DNA of 61,566 nucleotides, taken from Accumulibacter sp. (GTDB taxonomy: Bacteria > Pseudomonadota > Gammaproteobacteria > Burkholderiales > Rhodocyclaceae). Position numbers and translations under genes: made by a program. The number at the start of each line of letters is the position of its first letter. Position 1 is the stretch's first letter. The stretch spans positions 1 through 61,566 of the forward strand of contig NZ_JAMTDV010000132.1 in NCBI RefSeq assembly GCF_023806565.1, in the 5' to 3' direction. The notes under the pieces are model-generated. The model was not told the origin of the DNA. It did not search any database and was given only the letters and a program-made list of their open reading frames with translations. Below, in pieces: positions 40,782 to 52,250 of the stretch.

Positions 40782-42149
40782 TCAGCCGGAGAACAATCGA
40801 TTGATGTCGTTGTAGAAGGCGAACGCCATAAGCATGAGCAGCAGGGTCAGGCCGATCTGCTGGCCGATTTCCATGGTTCTCTCGGAAACCGGCCCACGCT
40901 TGATGATTTCGACAAGATAATACAACAAATGCCCCCCATCCAGAATCGGGATGGGCAGCAGGTTGAGGACCCCCAGGCTGATGCTCACCAGCGCCAGAAA
41001 CTTGAGGTAATAGTCGATTCCGAGTCGCGCCGACTGGCCCGCGTAATCGGCAATGGTAACCGGCCCGCTGATGTTTCGCCACGACACTTCGCCAGTGATC
41101 ATCCGGCCAATCATCAACAGAGTGAATTCCGACTTGTCCCAGGTTTCGGCGACGGCCTTGGTCAGCGCCTGCCAGACCCCGTAGCTGACGGTGATCATCA
41201 ACGTGGCGCGCAAGTCGCCGCTGTCGCGGACCGCCGCACCGATGCGACCCACCTCCTGCCCGCGTTCGTCGACGCTGAGCGGCGTCACGGTCACGGCAAG
41301 CAAAGCTCCATCGCGCAGAACTTCCAGCTGCAGTTCCTTGCCGGGCGACTGACGCACCGTGCGCACCACGTCGGCCCAGCTATCGATTTCCTGATCGTCA
41401 ATGCGCAGGATTTCGTCACCCACGCGCAACCCGGCTTCTTCGGCCGGGCTGTTCGGATTGATCAGACCGAGCACCGGCGGCAGGTGCGGGCGATAGAGTG
41501 TGAGACCCAGCCGGTCGAGCGCATCCCCCTCCCACCCGGAGCGTCTCACCGCCGACACATCCAGATGGCGCAGCGCAATCTCGCTTTGCGGATTGATCAC
41601 TTCGAGTTCCACCTGATCCTGCTCGGCGGCCCGTTGCAGCAGGAGCCAACGCATCTCCTGCCAGGTCTGCACCTCCTCGCCGGCGACTTGTCGCACCAGT
41701 TCGCCCTCTTCGAAGCCTGCCGCGGCGGCCGGGCTGGCAATCGCCGGAGCGCCGAGGACTGGCCGGAATTCCTCCGTTCCGTGCCAGTAGAGGCCCCAGT
41801 AGAGGACGATGGCGAGCAGAAAGTTGGCCACTGGCCCGGCGGCAACGATCACCATCCGCCACTGCACCGGCTGCCGGTTGAAGCTGCGTGGCAACTCCGC
41901 AGGCGCAACGTCCCCTTCCCGCTCGTCGAGCATCTTCACATAGCCGCCGAGCGGAAAGGCGCCGATCGCCCATTCGGTGCCATCCCGGCCAAAGCGCCGC
42001 GCCCACAGTGGCCGCCCGAAACCGACCGAAAAGCGCAACACCTTGACGCCGACCAGGCGCGCCGCGAGATAGTGGCCGAACTCGTGGACGACGACCAGGA
42101 TTCCCAGAATCAGGGCAAAGGCCGCGAGGTAGTAGAGAAAACCGCTCAT
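40782..42149 (-). CDS. rseP: Site-2 protease RseP
   Basis: A 455-residue membrane metalloprotease that cuts anti-sigma factors and leftover signal peptides within the inner membrane. The zinc motif HEFGH lies at 22-26 in the first helix, two PDZ-like regions at about 110-300, and the second metal motif [10 protein letters not shown] near 393-402. It overlaps dxr by 4 bases and precedes bamA by 4 bases, matching the conserved envelope-stress and outer-membrane assembly block. Confidence 0.96.
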   Translation of the reverse strand: MSGFLYYLAAFALILGILVVVHEFGHYLAARLVGVKVLRFSVGFGRPLWARRFGRDGTEWAIGAFPLGGYVKMLDEREGDVAPAELPRSFNRQPVQWRMVIVAAGPVANFLLAIVLYWGLYWHGTEEFRPVLGAPAIASPAAAAGFEEGELVRQVAGEEVQTWQEMRWLLLQRAAEQDQVELEVINPQSEIALRHLDVSAVRRSGWEGDALDRLGLTLYRPHLPPVLGLINPNSPAEEAGLRVGDEILRIDDQEIDSWADVVRTVRQSPGKELQLEVLRDGALLAVTVTPLSVDERGQEVGRIGAAVRDSGDLRATLMITVSYGVWQALTKAVAETWDKSEFTLLMIGRMITGEVSWRNISGPVTIADYAGQSARLGIDYYLKFLALVSISLGVLNLLPIPILDGGHLLYYLVEIIKRGPVSERTMEIGQQIGLTLLLMLMAFAFYNDINRLFSG

Positions 42150-43351
42150 CGGGAAAAGCGGTGAGCCACCGCATCTTCCGCCATCAATCGCGCTTCCTGG
42201 TCCGCCGCAAGGACTTCCGCGAGAGAGTTCAATTCGTCTCCTGCCGGCATTCGATCCATCACTTCGCCGATCACCCGCGGAATCTCCGTGAACGCGATCC
42301 GCCGCTCGAGGAAGGCCTGCACTGCCACCTCATTGGCGGCATTCAACGTCGTCGGCGCCCTCCCGCCTTCGCCGAGCGCCCGATACGCGAGCGTCAGACA
42401 CGGATAGCACGCGAGATCCGGTTGCTCGAATTGCAGCGAGGCAACCTGGCAGAGGTCGAGCGCTTCGACGCCCGCCGCAATGCGCTGTGGATAGGCGAGC
42501 GCATGCGCAATTGGCGTGCGCATATCCGGATTGCCCAGTTCGGCGATCACCGAACCGTCGACGTATTGAACGAGGGAGTGGATGACGCTTTGCGGATGGA
42601 TGATCACCTGAATCCTGTCGGCCGGGACGTTGAACAACCAATGAGCTTCGATAACCTCGAGGCCCTTGTTCATCATGGTCGCCGAATCGACCGAAATCTT
42701 GCGTCCCATGACCCAGTTCGGATGCGCACAGGCCTGCTCCGGGCTGACCGAGGCGAGTTCGGCTGCACCCATTCCACGAAACGGCCCGCCGGACGCCGTG
42801 AGCAACAGGGCACGCACGCCACTGGCGACCGGATCACCCGCATAGTCGACGGGCAGCGACTGAAAGATTGCGTTGTGTTCGCTATCGATCGGCAACAGAA
42901 CGGCACCATTTTCGCGCACGGTGCGCAGGAAGAAGGCTCCCGCCATGACCAGCGCTTCCTTGTTGGCGAGGAGGATCTTCTTCCCGGCCTCGGCCGCAGC
43001 CAGGGTTGCCGGCAGCCCGGCGGCACCGACGATGGCCGCCATCACCGTATCGACTTCGGGGAGCCGCGCCATGCGGACCAGCGCGTCGGGTCCGTGCTCG
43101 ACTTCGGTCGCGCAGCCGGCGGCAGACAGCCGTCTGCCCAGGTCGGCGGCCAGAGCGGCGTCGCCAAGCACCGCGTAACGTGGCTGGAACTCGATGCATT
43201 GCGCGAACAACTGATCCACCTGGCGATGCGCGCACAGCGCCACGACGCGATAGCCTTGTCGATGGCGACGCACGACATCCAGCGTATTTGCCCCGATCGA
43301 CCCGGTCGATCCGAGAATCGTGAGTTGCTGCACCGCCTTCCCGCCAGCCAT
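42146..43351 (-). CDS. dxr: 1-deoxy-D-xylulose-5-phosphate reductoisomerase
   Basis: A 401-residue NADPH-dependent enzyme making 2-C-methylerythritol 4-phosphate in the non-mevalonate isoprenoid pathway. The cofactor motif GSTGSIG, the NKEALVMAG segment, the SEHNAIFQ metal site and the SASGGPF loop (here TASGGPFRG) are visible. The ATG at 43351 shares one base with the cdsA stop (TGATG); an upstream TTG is less likely. Isoprenoid product feeds the neighbouring uppS. Confidence 0.96.
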   Translation of the reverse strand: MAGGKAVQQLTILGSTGSIGANTLDVVRRHRQGYRVVALCAHRQVDQLFAQCIEFQPRYAVLGDAALAADLGRRLSAAGCATEVEHGPDALVRMARLPEVDTVMAAIVGAAGLPATLAAAEAGKKILLANKEALVMAGAFFLRTVRENGAVLLPIDSEHNAIFQSLPVDYAGDPVASGVRALLLTASGGPFRGMGAAELASVSPEQACAHPNWVMGRKISVDSATMMNKGLEVIEAHWLFNVPADRIQVIIHPQSVIHSLVQYVDGSVIAELGNPDMRTPIAHALAYPQRIAAGVEALDLCQVASLQFEQPDLACYPCLTLAYRALGEGGRAPTTLNAANEVAVQAFLERRIAFTEIPRVIGEVMDRMPAGDELNSLAEVLAADQEARLMAEDAVAHRFSR

Positions 43352-44187
43352 CAACGCTGCGTCACCAGCCAAACCAGGGCAACCAGCGGCAGGGTGGACG
43401 TGAGACTGTCGATGCGGTCCAGCAGCCCTCCGTGACCCGGCAGCACGCTGCTGCTATCCTTCACCCCTGCCTGCCGCTTGAGCAACGACTCGAACAGGTC
43501 ACCGAGGATACTGATTGCCGTCAGCGCAACGAGGGTCGCCGCCAGCAACGGGAAACTCCCTGCCACCACGGACGGCAGCCGGGTTGCCAGCAGGCAGCCG
43601 TAGATGACTACGGCGACTGTCGCACCGATCGCCCCCTCCCAGGTCTTGCCCGGACTGATACTGGGCGCCAGCTTGTGCTTGCCGAGGCTTCGCCCGGTGA
43701 AATAGGCAGCGATGTCCGCCAGCCAGACGACGGCCATGATCGCCAGCACCGTCAGCGGACCCGCTTGGCGCAGTTGCACCAAGGCCAGCCACAGGGGCAG
43801 CAGGAGCACGATGCCGGTGGCAACGGCCAGGATTCGATTGGACAGAGACCAGCGTCGCAGCAGCCAGATCGGCACCAGAATCAGCCAGAATGCTGCCGCC
43901 GGCAGGTAGCAGAAGGCCCCCAGGCGCCATGCCGCGTCGGCAAAGTCTGACCCAAGGCCAAGCGCCGCCGGCTCATGCAGAGCCAATCCGGTACACAGCA
44001 CGAGGAGCGCGATGCCTAGCAGAATGCGCCCAGCCCCAGCGAGCCGCATCAGCCCGCCCCACTCCCAGGCGGCCAGCGCGGCGACCAGGCTGACAAAGAC
44101 CAGCCAGCCCAGCGGTGGCAGATAGAAGAGCGCGAGAAGGAAGGCGGCGAACAGGACGATCGCCGTGATCACCCGCGTCCTAAGCAT
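43351..44187 (-). CDS. cdsA: Phosphatidate cytidylyltransferase
   Basis: A 278-residue integral membrane enzyme that makes CDP-diacylglycerol for phospholipid synthesis. About seven or eight hydrophobic helices fill the protein. The family signature near the C-terminus ([13 protein letters not shown]...[12 protein letters not shown]) is complete, with its metal-binding aspartates. It overlaps uppS by 8 bases. Confidence 0.95.
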   Translation of the reverse strand: MLRTRVITAIVLFAAFLLALFYLPPLGWLVFVSLVAALAAWEWGGLMRLAGAGRILLGIALLVLCTGLALHEPAALGLGSDFADAAWRLGAFCYLPAAAFWLILVPIWLLRRWSLSNRILAVATGIVLLLPLWLALVQLRQAGPLTVLAIMAVVWLADIAAYFTGRSLGKHKLAPSISPGKTWEGAIGATVAVVIYGCLLATRLPSVVAGSFPLLAATLVALTAISILGDLFESLLKRQAGVKDSSSVLPGHGGLLDRIDSLTSTLPLVALVWLVTQR

Positions 44188-44974
44188 CGAAGCGCGTGCC
44201 GGTCGGTGCTGCCGCAGGGGGTGTCGTGCCGCTCAACTGTTCGCTGGTGCGACCAAAACGCCGCTCGCGCTGCCGGTACGAAAGCAGCGCCGCGTCCAGA
44301 GCACGGGAATTGAACTCTGGCCACAGGAGTTCGGTGAAATACAGCTCGGAATAGGCAAGCTGCCAAAGCAGGAAGTTGCTGATGCGCTGCTCGCCGCCGG
44401 TGCGAATGAACAGATCAGGTTCCGGCGCATAGCTCATCGCCAGATACGGTGCCAGGTCGGACTCCTGCCAGCCACCGGACTTCTCCGGTTCGCTCGCCAA
44501 CATGCGGTTGACGGCCTGCAGAATGTCCCAGCGGCCACCGTAGTTCGCCGCGATCGTCAGGACCAGTCGGCTGTTGCCCGCCGTCCGTTGTTCGGAAGCC
44601 TGGATCAGCGTCTGCAATTCCGGTTCGAAGCGGCGGAGGTCGCCAATCACCCGCAAGCGGACGCCGTTGCGATCGAGCTTGCTGACCTCCTCCTTCAGGA
44701 CGCGCACGAAGAGCTGCATGAGTAGCGAAATTTCCTCGGGCGGGCGACGCCAGTTTTCGGAACTGAAAGCGAACAAGGTCAGATACTCGATGCCATGGTC
44801 GAGACAGGCCTTGACCGTGGCACGCACCGCCTCCACGCCCCGATGATGCCCGGCAAAGCGCGGCAGCATGCGCTTCTTTGCCCAGCGTCCATTGCCGTCC
44901 ATGATGATCGCGACATGGCGCGGGACTGCCAGCGTGGCTGGCACATCCCGGGTTGAACTGGCGAAGCGCGACAT
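44180..44974 (-). CDS. uppS: Undecaprenyl diphosphate synthase (cis-prenyltransferase)
   Basis: A 264-residue cytoplasmic enzyme that extends farnesyl diphosphate to the C55 lipid carrier for peptidoglycan and O-antigen. The catalytic [18 protein letters not shown] and ENW...RP motifs are present, and [15 protein letters not shown] near the end binds isopentenyl diphosphate. It lies 23 bases after frr. Confidence 0.96.
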   Translation of the reverse strand: MSRFASSTRDVPATLAVPRHVAIIMDGNGRWAKKRMLPRFAGHHRGVEAVRATVKACLDHGIEYLTLFAFSSENWRRPPEEISLLMQLFVRVLKEEVSKLDRNGVRLRVIGDLRRFEPELQTLIQASEQRTAGNSRLVLTIAANYGGRWDILQAVNRMLASEPEKSGGWQESDLAPYLAMSYAPEPDLFIRTGGEQRISNFLLWQLAYSELYFTELLWPEFNSRALDAALLSYRQRERRFGRTSEQLSGTTPPAAAPTGTRFDA

Positions 44975-44997
44975 CCCGCTAACTCGTTCGGCGGTCG

Positions 44998-45558
44998 CTA
45001 GATGGCCATCAACTCCGTTTCCTTGTGGCTGAGCTGCTTGTCGATTTCCGCCACGTAGCGGTCGGTGAGCTTCTGGATGTCATCCTGCGCACGATGCTCG
45101 TCATCTTCCGAGCACTCCTTGTTCTTGAGCATTTCCTTGAGCGTCGCGATCGCATCGCGTCGCAGGTTGCGTACCGCCACTCGCGTGCCCTCGGCTTCGC
45201 CCTTGACCACCTTGATCAGGTCGCGGCGCCTCTCCTCGGTCAGCGGCGGCATCGGCACGCGGATCAGTTCGCCCTGGGCAGCGGGATTGAGTCCCAGGTC
45301 GGAGTCCCTGATCGCCTTTTCGACCTTTGCCGCCATCCCCTTCTCCCACGGCTGCACCCCGAGTGTGCGCGCATCGATCAGAGTCACGTTGGCAACCGTG
45401 TTGACCGGCACCAGCGAACCGTAATACTCGACCTGCACGTGGTCCAGCAAGCCGGTGTGCGCACGTCCGGTCCGCACCTTGGCCAGGTCGGCCCGCAGCG
45501 CCTCCAGCGACCTCTGCATCTTGTGTTCAGCGGTTTTCTTCACGTCTGCTATCGACAT
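44998..45558 (-). CDS. frr: Ribosome recycling factor
   Basis: A 186-residue two-domain protein, of the usual length, that splits the post-termination ribosome with EF-G. It shows LRTGRAHTG-like [21 protein letters not shown] and the [10 protein letters not shown] motif. It follows pyrH by 15 bases in the conserved rpsB-tsf-pyrH-frr order. Confidence 0.98.
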   Translation of the reverse strand: MSIADVKKTAEHKMQRSLEALRADLAKVRTGRAHTGLLDHVQVEYYGSLVPVNTVANVTLIDARTLGVQPWEKGMAAKVEKAIRDSDLGLNPAAQGELIRVPMPPLTEERRRDLIKVVKGEAEGTRVAVRNLRRDAIATLKEMLKNKECSEDDEHRAQDDIQKLTDRYVAEIDKQLSHKETELMAI

Positions 45559-45573
45559 AGCTCCATCTCTCCC

Positions 45574-46302
45574 TCAGCAATAGACCAGCGTGCCTTCGCT
45601 TTCGCCCATCGTAACCCGCCTCAGCGCGCCCTGCTTGAAAATCGAGAAGACGTTGATCGGCAGCTTCTGGTCGCGGCACAGGGCAAAGGCAGTGGCATCC
45701 ATCACCGCCAGGTTCTGCGCGATCGCCTCATCGAAGCTGATCCGATCGTAGCGGGTGGCACGCGGATCCTTGTTGGGATCGGCGGAGTAGATGCCATCGA
45801 CCTTGGTTGCCTTGAGCACGATTTCCGCACCGATTTCGGCACCGCGCAAGGCAGCAGCGGTGTCGGTGGTGAAAAACGGGTTGCCGGTCCCGCCCGAGAA
45901 GATGACCGTCCGGCCCTGCTCCAGATAACGGATTGCCTTGGCGCGAATGTAGGGCTCGACCACCTGTTCGATGTTCAGCGCCGACTGCACCCGCGAAACC
46001 ATTCCGGCAGAACGCATGGCATCGTGCAGCGCCAATCCATTCATCACCGTCGCCAGCATCCCCATGTAGTCCGCCTGCGCGCGATCCATGCCTCTCGCAG
46101 CGGGCGCCACGCCGCGGAAGATGTTGCCACCACCGATCACCACGCCAACCTGCACGCCCAGATCGACAATCGCCTTGATCTCGGCGACGATTGCCGAGAT
46201 CGTTTGCCGGTTGATGCCATAGGCGTCACCGCCCATCAGCGCTTCGCCGGAGAGCTTGAGCAGAATGCGTTTGTAGCTTGGCGTGTTCCCGGACATCGAC
46301 AT
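45574..46302 (-). CDS. pyrH: Uridylate kinase
   Basis: A 242-residue hexameric UMP kinase of the amino-acid kinase fold, producing UDP for nucleotide and cell-wall synthesis. It shows [19 protein letters not shown] and [13 protein letters not shown]. The ATG at 46302 is used because GAGGAG sits 4 bases before it; a second ATG 6 bases on is possible. A frame reaching 46491 would run into tsf and has no family similarity. Confidence 0.97.
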   Translation of the reverse strand: MSMSGNTPSYKRILLKLSGEALMGGDAYGINRQTISAIVAEIKAIVDLGVQVGVVIGGGNIFRGVAPAARGMDRAQADYMGMLATVMNGLALHDAMRSAGMVSRVQSALNIEQVVEPYIRAKAIRYLEQGRTVIFSGGTGNPFFTTDTAAALRGAEIGAEIVLKATKVDGIYSADPNKDPRATRYDRISFDEAIAQNLAVMDATAFALCRDQKLPINVFSIFKQGALRRVTMGESEGTLVYC

Positions 46303-46339
46303 CAGGCTCCTCTGCTGGTTCCCAATCGGGCGTCGGAAC

Positions 46340-47236
46340 TCACTTCTGGGCTGCGGCGGCAGCCTGTGCGGCGACCTCGGCAGCGAAATCGTTGCTCCGT
46401 TTGGCAAGACCCTCGCCGACCACGTACAGGTCGAAACCGGCCACCGACGCGCCCCTGGACTTGAGCAACTGGGCAATGGTCTGCTTGCCATCTTCGGCCT
46501 TGACGAATACCTGGCCGAGCAGCGTCACTTCACCGAGGAACTTCTGTATCGAGCCGTCGACGATCTTTTCGATCATCGCTTCCGGCTTGCCGGCCTCGCG
46601 CGCCTTCTCGGTGGCAATTCGACGCTCGCTCTCGATCAGGTCGGCGGCGACACCGGACGCATCGAGCGCCTTCGGTTTGGCGGCCGCGATATGCATCGCG
46701 AGATCCTTGCCCAGTTGCTCGTCACCGCCGAGATAATCGACGACGACGCCGATCTTGGCCCCCCCATGCACGTAGGAAGCCAGCCGACCCTTGGCCTCGA
46801 CTCGCACGAAGCGACGGATCGACATGTTTTCGCCGATCTTGCCGACCAGCGAGGTCCGGTTCGACTCGACCGTCCCGTCGCCAAGCGGCAGCGCCGAGAG
46901 GGCAGTCACGTCCGCCGGGTTGTTAGCGACGACGAGTGCCGCGCAATCGCTGGCCAGCTTCAGAAAGTCGCTGTTCTTGCCGACGAAATCGGTTTCGCAG
47001 TTGATTTCGACCATCGCCCCGAGCTTGTCGTCGCCCGACCGGTGGATGGCCACGACGCCTTCAGCGGTAATCCGGCTGGCCGCCTTGCTCGCCTTCGAGC
47101 CAAGTTTGACGCGCAGGATCTCTTCCGCCTTGTTCATGTCACCAGCGGCCTCGGTCAGCGCCCGCTTGCATTCCATCATTGGCGCGTCGGTCCGGTCGCG
47201 CAACTCTTTCACCATACTTGCGGTAATTTCCGCCAT
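46340..47236 (-). CDS. tsf: Elongation factor Ts
   Basis: A 298-residue guanine nucleotide exchange factor for EF-Tu. The N-terminal domain has [19 protein letters not shown], followed by [11 protein letters not shown] and the core repeats. The ATG at 47236 begins directly before the conserved N-terminus with GGAGAGCGAG upstream. It lies 107 bases after rpsB, in the usual two-gene unit. Confidence 0.98.
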   Translation of the reverse strand: MAEITASMVKELRDRTDAPMMECKRALTEAAGDMNKAEEILRVKLGSKASKAASRITAEGVVAIHRSGDDKLGAMVEINCETDFVGKNSDFLKLASDCAALVVANNPADVTALSALPLGDGTVESNRTSLVGKIGENMSIRRFVRVEAKGRLASYVHGGAKIGVVVDYLGGDEQLGKDLAMHIAAAKPKALDASGVAADLIESERRIATEKAREAGKPEAMIEKIVDGSIQKFLGEVTLLGQVFVKAEDGKQTIAQLLKSRGASVAGFDLYVVGEGLAKRSNDFAAEVAAQAAAAAQK

Positions 47237-47343
47237 CTCGCTCTCCACTTGCCGGCCCGGCCAGAAATGTCGGCCGTTCCCCACTACGTTCCAGACAGGC
47301 GGTCGCGGACAGATTGCCGGCGACCGCACAGAAGATCCGCTGC

Positions 47344-48081
47344 TCAGTCGTCTTCTTCGATGAACTCTTCGCCCGAGACCGCGTCGAGGATTTCCTCGAC
47401 AAACTGGCTGCGACCCTCGAGGATGGCATCGGCCACCCCGCGGGCATACAGGCGAATGGCGCGGGAAGAGTCGTCGTTACCAGGAATGACGTAATCGATG
47501 CCATCGGGCGAGTGGTTGGTATCAACGACGGCAACGATCGGAATCCCCAGCTTGTTCGCTTCGGTGATGGCGATCTTGTGATAACCGACGTCGATCACGA
47601 ACAGTGCGTCCGGCAAGGAACCCATTTCCTTGATGCCACCGATCGACTTGTGCATCTTGTCGATTTCGCGCGTGACCATCAGCGCTTCCTTCTTGCCGAG
47701 GCGATCGAGCGAGCCGTCTTCGCTCATCGTCTCCCTTTCCTTCAGACGCTTGATCGACTGCTTGATGGTCTTGAAGTTGGTCAGCATGCCGCCGAGCCAA
47801 CGCTGGTCGACAAACGGTGAGCCACAGCGCAATGCTTCTTCTGCCATGATCTCGCGCGCCTGCCGTTTGGTGCCGACAAACAGGATCGTTCCCTTGTTGG
47901 CCGACAGGCGGCGAACGAAGTTCATCGCCTCGTTATACTTGGCAAGCGTCTTTTCCAGGTTGACAATGTGGATCTTGCTGCGGGCGCCGAAGATATACGG
48001 CGCCATCTTGGGGTTCCAGAATCGCGTCTGATGGCCGAAATGAACGCCGGCCTCCAGCATCTGTCGCATCGTTGTAGACAT
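47344..48081 (-). CDS. rpsB: 30S ribosomal protein S2
   Basis: A 245-residue small-subunit ribosomal protein. It shows [19 protein letters not shown] at the N-terminus and [11 protein letters not shown] and PDALFVID further on. First gene of the long minus-strand operon. A promoter and an about 155-base leader lie upstream, in keeping with the known feedback control of rpsB-tsf by S2. Confidence 0.98.
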   Translation of the reverse strand: MSTTMRQMLEAGVHFGHQTRFWNPKMAPYIFGARSKIHIVNLEKTLAKYNEAMNFVRRLSANKGTILFVGTKRQAREIMAEEALRCGSPFVDQRWLGGMLTNFKTIKQSIKRLKERETMSEDGSLDRLGKKEALMVTREIDKMHKSIGGIKEMGSLPDALFVIDVGYHKIAITEANKLGIPIVAVVDTNHSPDGIDYVIPGNDDSSRAIRLYARGVADAILEGRSQFVEEILDAVSGEEFIEEDD

Positions 48082-48216
48082 TTCCTACTTTCCGTATCAG
48101 GGTTGGACCACCATTCGCCCCGCTACCGCCGTCATGGCAGGCACCCTTGACAAGCGAATGTGCGTGATCGGATTCGCCTCCGCGGCGCATCCGTAGCGAC
48201 ACAAGGCCGCAATTTC

Positions 48217-48232
48217 GCTGACGCAGGTCAGC
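48217..48232 (-). other. Hairpin at the start of the rpsB leader
   Basis: GCTGAC and GTCAGC form a 6-base-pair stem around a 4-base loop. It begins a few bases after the predicted transcription start, so it would form the 5' end of the rpsB mRNA. A stabilising or autoregulatory role is possible. Confidence 0.45.
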
Positions 48233-48243
48233 AAAAGCTGGCG

Positions 48244-48273
48244 ATACTACCATCAAGGTGGCAGGAATTTCAA
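48244..48273 (-). promoter_or_regulatory. Sigma-70 promoter of the rpsB operon
   Basis: On the minus strand TTGAAA (-35, 48268-48273) and TAGTAT (-10, 48244-48249) are separated by 18 bases. The start would be near 48237, giving a leader of about 155 bases before rpsB. Confidence 0.65.
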
Positions 48274-48424
48274 TTCGGACAACAGTCGCACGCCGTTCCA
48301 GCGCAGATCTTCCTCAGCAATCGTGCCTGCACTTACGGAATCGACCGCGACGATCGGCAAATTGCCTAAGCTTGCCGCTTCCTTTATCCTTCGCTCCTCT
48401 TCACCTCGGCACTGGCCTCGACGC

Positions 48425-49225
48425 ATGGGAATAACGCGCAAGACCCCGCAGGAAATCGAAAAAATGCGCGTCGCTGGTCGCCTTACGGCCGAGGTGCTCG
48501 ACTTCATCACGCCTCACGTCAAATCGGGAATCACCACCGGGGAACTGGATCAACTCTGCCACGACTACATCGTGAATGTTCAGGGCTGCATTCCAGCACC
48601 ACTCAACTACGCTCCGCCAGGCTACCGGCCATATCCAAAGTCGATTTGCGCGTCGGTGAACCATCAGGTCTGCCATGGCGTCCCCGGCGACCGGCTGCTG
48701 AAGAATGGGGACATCGTCAACCTCGACGTGACCGTGATCTCGGACGGCTATCACGGCGACAGCAGCCGCATGTTCCAGGTAGGCGAAACGTCGCTGCAGG
48801 CGCGACGCTTGTGCGAAGTCACCTTCGAGTGCCTGTGGCTGGGCATCGTACAGGTCCGCGCCGGCGCGACGCTCGGTGACATTGGCCACGCGATCCAGCA
48901 GCATGCCGAAAGATCGGGCTACTCGGTGGTGCGCGAATTCTGTGGCCACGGCATCGGCGCGCGTTTTCACGAGGAGCCACAGGTCCTGCACTATGGTCGG
49001 CCGCACACCGGCATCCGGCTCGAAGCGGGCATGGTGTTTACCATCGAGCCGATGATCAACGCCGGCAAGGCGGCGATCCGGACCATGGCCGATGGCTGGA
49101 CCATCGTCACCAAGGATCACAGCCTGTCGGCACAGTGGGAACACACGATTCTGGTCACCGACACCGGCTACGAAGTTCTCACCGTGTCCAAGGCGACAGA
49201 CCCGCCGCCAGAATGGATCCGGTAG
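48425..49225 (+). CDS. map: Methionine aminopeptidase type I
   Basis: A 266-residue dinuclear metalloenzyme that removes the initiator methionine. Metal ligands are visible in [15 protein letters not shown] (two aspartates), [13 protein letters not shown] (histidine), FTIEPM and WEHTI (glutamates). A slightly extended loop, [16 protein letters not shown], precedes the conserved [12 protein letters not shown]. No good ribosome site precedes the ATG at 48425; the conserved N-terminus decides the start. It is divergent from rpsB, as in many proteobacteria, and overlaps glnD by 13 bases. Confidence 0.96.
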   Translation: MGITRKTPQEIEKMRVAGRLTAEVLDFITPHVKSGITTGELDQLCHDYIVNVQGCIPAPLNYAPPGYRPYPKSICASVNHQVCHGVPGDRLLKNGDIVNLDVTVISDGYHGDSSRMFQVGETSLQARRLCEVTFECLWLGIVQVRAGATLGDIGHAIQQHAERSGYSVVREFCGHGIGARFHEEPQVLHYGRPHTGIRLEAGMVFTIEPMINAGKAAIRTMADGWTIVTKDHSLSAQWEHTILVTDTGYEVLTVSKATDPPPEWIR

Positions 49226-51813
49226 TCGGCGTGCAGGCTGCCGTCTTCGAACGTGCGGCGCTGGTTGCCGCCTGCCGGTCTCGCCTGCAGGCGGGGCAGG
49301 CGACGATCCGTGAATGCTATCTCCGCGAGGGCGACGCCGCACGCCTGCTGCGCGAACGCTGCCGTCTGATCGACACCGTCCTGGCTGACCTGTGGCAAGC
49401 ACTGGGGTTGCCGGATTCCCTGGCCTTGGTCGCGGTTGGCGGCTATGGTCGCGGCGAGCTCTATCCTGCCTCAGACGTCGATTTTCTCCTGCTCTTGCCG
49501 ACCCCCCCCGACGAAACCCTGACTGCCCAACTCGAGCGGGCCGTTGCGACCTTCTTCGACATCGGTCTGGAGGTGGCCCCAAGCGTACGCACCATCCATG
49601 ATTGCGTGCAGGTGGCCCGCGACGATCTGACGGTACAAACCGCCTTGCTCGAAACGCGCTTGCTGGCCGGAAGCCGCGAGCTGTTCGACCTGGCCTGCGG
49701 CGAGCTCCGGGCCAGCCTCGATCCGCGGGCTTTCTTCGAAGCCAAGCGGATGGAGCAGGAACAACGCCACCGCCGCTACCAGGACTCGCCATATACCCTG
49801 GAACCCAATTGCAAGGAAGCCCCGGGTGGCCTGCGCGACCTGCAAACGGTCCTGTGGATTGCCCGTGCCGCCGGCTACGGCGATTCCTGGGAAGACCTCG
49901 CACGCTACGGCTTCATCACCCCGGAAGAAGAACAGCAGCTGCAGCGCAGCGTCACTTTTCTGCAGCGACTGCGAACGCGTTTGCACCTGCACGTCGGTCG
50001 ACGCGAGGATCGCCTTCTTTTCGATTATCAGACGGCGCTGGCCGAACAATTGGGCTTCGCGCCGACGGCGACCCGCCGTGCCAGCGAGCTGCTGATGCAG
50101 CGCTATTACCGGACGGCGAAGGAAATCACGCAGATCAACACGATCCTGCTGCTCAACCTGGGCGCCGCCATATCGCCGCCGCCGGACCAGTTGCCGCAGA
50201 AGATCAATCCCCGTTTTCAGAACCGACATGACCTGCTCGACGTGATCGACGAGGACGTCTTCCACAAGCATCCTGGCGCGATGCTGGAAGGCTTCCTGCT
50301 GCTGCAGAAAGACGCGGCGTTGCAGGGCATGACGGCACGTACCCTGCGTGCACTGTGGCATGCGCGGACGCTGATTGACGAGACGTTTCGCCGTGACCAC
50401 GCCAATCGTTCCTGTTTTCTGGAGATTCTCCAGCAACCTCGCGGCGTGCTGCACGAGCTGCGGCGAATGAACCAGTTCGGAATCCTCGGCCGTTATCTGC
50501 CCAAGTTCGGCAAGATCGTCGGTCAGATGCAACACGACCTGTTCCACGTCTATACCGTAGACCAGCACACCCTGCAGGTTCTGCGCAACCTGCGTCGTTT
50601 TCTCGCCGACGAGTTCACGCACGAGTATCCCCTGTGCAGCGAGCTGATCAAGGATTTCCCACGCTGCTGGGTACTCTACGTGGCTGCCCTCTTTCACGAC
50701 ATCGGCAAGGGCCGTGGCGGTGACCACTCGGAACTTGGCGCGGTGGATGCCGCCGAGTTCTGCACCGAGCACGACATTGCCGCCGACGATACCGAACTGA
50801 TCGTCTGGCTGGTTCGCCAGCACCTGCTGATGTCTACGGTCGCCCAGAAACAGGACATCGCCGACCCCGACGTCGTCGCCGCCTTTACCAGGATGGTGGC
50901 GGACGAGCGACATCTGGTGGCACTCTATCTGTTCACCGTCGCCGATATTCGCGGCACCAGCCCGAAGGTGTGGAATGCCTGGAAGGGACAGTTGCTCGAA
51001 CAGCTCTTCCGGAGCACCTGCCGCACTCTGCTCGCCGGCGGCAAGGCTCCGGTCAGGCAGGGATTGATCGAGGAACGCCAGCAGGAGGCCTTGCGCCTGC
51101 TGCGCTACTTCGGGCTCACCAACACCGTCCACGAGCGCCTGTGGAAACAGCTCGATACGGTGTATTTCCTGCGCCACTCGGCCGAGGAAATCGCTTGGCA
51201 CACGCGCTCCCTGCACTACCGCACCGGCACCGAACAGCCGGTCGTCAAGGCAAGAGTGAATCCACAGGGAGAAGGGCTGGAGGTGCTGATTTACACGCGC
51301 GACCAGCGTGACCTGTTCGCACGCGTGGTCGGTTTTTTCGCCCGCGCCGGGTATACCATCGTCGATGCCAAGATCCATACCACTCGCCACGGCTATGCAC
51401 TCGACAGCTTCATGCTGCTCGACCTGAGCGATCGAGGCAGTGACCGCACGATGATCAGCTATGTAGAACACGAACTCACCGAGCGCCTGAGCCGCCAGAC
51501 TGCGCCGGAAGCGCCCGGCAGCGGGCGTGTCTCGCGACAGGTGAGGCACTTCCCGATCCAGCCGCAGATCACCATCGAACGCGATGAAAAAGGCTCGCAC
51601 TACGTTCTCTCCGTCAATGCTGCCGATCGCCCCGGTCTGCTCTACACGATCGCCATGACATTGGCTGCGCATGGTGCTAATCTGCACACGGCAAAGATTT
51701 CGACGCTCGGAGAGCGCGTGGAAGACACCTTCCTGATCAGTGGTGGAGACCTCGGCGAAACTGCCAGTCGCATCAAGCTGGAAACCGAGCTGCTCGACCG
51801 TCTGAAACTCTGA
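49213..51813 (+). CDS. glnD: PII uridylyltransferase/uridylyl-removing enzyme GlnD
   Basis: An 866-residue bifunctional nitrogen sensor that adds UMP to PII proteins when glutamine is low and removes it when high. The nucleotidyltransferase site is [15 protein letters not shown] (76-90). The HD hydrolase site is [15 protein letters not shown] near 494-508. Two ACT domains that bind glutamine fill the C-terminus (about 690-866). The ATG at 49213 overlaps map, giving a length close to E. coli GlnD (890). An earlier in-frame ATG lies inside map. Confidence 0.97.
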   Translation: MDPVVGVQAAVFERAALVAACRSRLQAGQATIRECYLREGDAARLLRERCRLIDTVLADLWQALGLPDSLALVAVGGYGRGELYPASDVDFLLLLPTPPDETLTAQLERAVATFFDIGLEVAPSVRTIHDCVQVARDDLTVQTALLETRLLAGSRELFDLACGELRASLDPRAFFEAKRMEQEQRHRRYQDSPYTLEPNCKEAPGGLRDLQTVLWIARAAGYGDSWEDLARYGFITPEEEQQLQRSVTFLQRLRTRLHLHVGRREDRLLFDYQTALAEQLGFAPTATRRASELLMQRYYRTAKEITQINTILLLNLGAAISPPPDQLPQKINPRFQNRHDLLDVIDEDVFHKHPGAMLEGFLLLQKDAALQGMTARTLRALWHARTLIDETFRRDHANRSCFLEILQQPRGVLHELRRMNQFGILGRYLPKFGKIVGQMQHDLFHVYTVDQHTLQVLRNLRRFLADEFTHEYPLCSELIKDFPRCWVLYVAALFHDIGKGRGGDHSELGAVDAAEFCTEHDIAADDTELIVWLVRQHLLMSTVAQKQDIADPDVVAAFTRMVADERHLVALYLFTVADIRGTSPKVWNAWKGQLLEQLFRSTCRTLLAGGKAPVRQGLIEERQQEALRLLRYFGLTNTVHERLWKQLDTVYFLRHSAEEIAWHTRSLHYRTGTEQPVVKARVNPQGEGLEVLIYTRDQRDLFARVVGFFARAGYTIVDAKIHTTRHGYALDSFMLLDLSDRGSDRTMISYVEHELTERLSRQTAPEAPGSGRVSRQVRHFPIQPQITIERDEKGSHYVLSVNAADRPGLLYTIAMTLAAHGANLHTAKISTLGERVEDTFLISGGDLGETASRIKLETELLDRLKL

Positions 51814-52250
51814 CTGCCGCCTTCCGGAGTACGGCCGCCAAGGGCACGGAAGTAGGCCGGTCTGCCGCCGCAGCGGGACCGAGAGCGGCAACAATCCAGC
51901 GTGGGGTGTCGGTTTTTTTTACACTGACGCGAGCGAGACATCCACTGGAGACGGGAAGGCGTTTATAGTCCGATGATTTAACCACTGTTTCCGACCATCG
52001 TCCGTTTTGGGCATGGAAGTTGCTTCGGTTTACAACAGACCTAGCCCGGCGAGCGATGGGTGGGAGCAAACACGGAACTTGCTCCGATTCGCGGATCAAA
52101 GCGTGATGTAAGCCACATGCAGACCGTTGCTGCAGCAGCTAAAATGATTTCATTGCTCCAGCAAATGGCAACAAGACGACTGGTGAACAACGCGATGGCC
52201 GCGACATTGGAACGTTCCACCCGAGTTCGGAAATCTGTGGGAGAAGCACG
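51814..52250. other. Intergenic region with RpoN-type promoter and possible small reading frame
   Basis: About 440 bases after glnD. A T8 run (51913-51920) follows no convincing stem, so I do not call a terminator. A sigma-54 promoter match lies at 52009-52024. A 64-codon frame starting GTG at 52060 ends at 52254, overlapping the next gene's ATG, but has no family features. Confidence 0.5.
52009..52024 (+). promoter_or_regulatory. Candidate sigma-54 (RpoN) promoter
   Basis: GGGCATGGAAGTTGCT aligns with TGGCACGnnnnTTGCW, with mismatches only at consensus positions 1 and 6. The invariant GG (52010-52011) and GC (52022-52023) are 10 bases apart. Transcription would start near 52035 and run into the secreted-protein/PqqD/kinase/nucleotidyltransferase genes. 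Confidence 0.6.

Noticed and set aside
49471-51894. 807-codon minus-strand frame opposite glnD
   Set aside because: Shadow; glnD motifs are complete on the plus strand.
51901-51930. T8 run after glnD as a terminator
   Set aside because: No stable GC stem directly precedes the T run.
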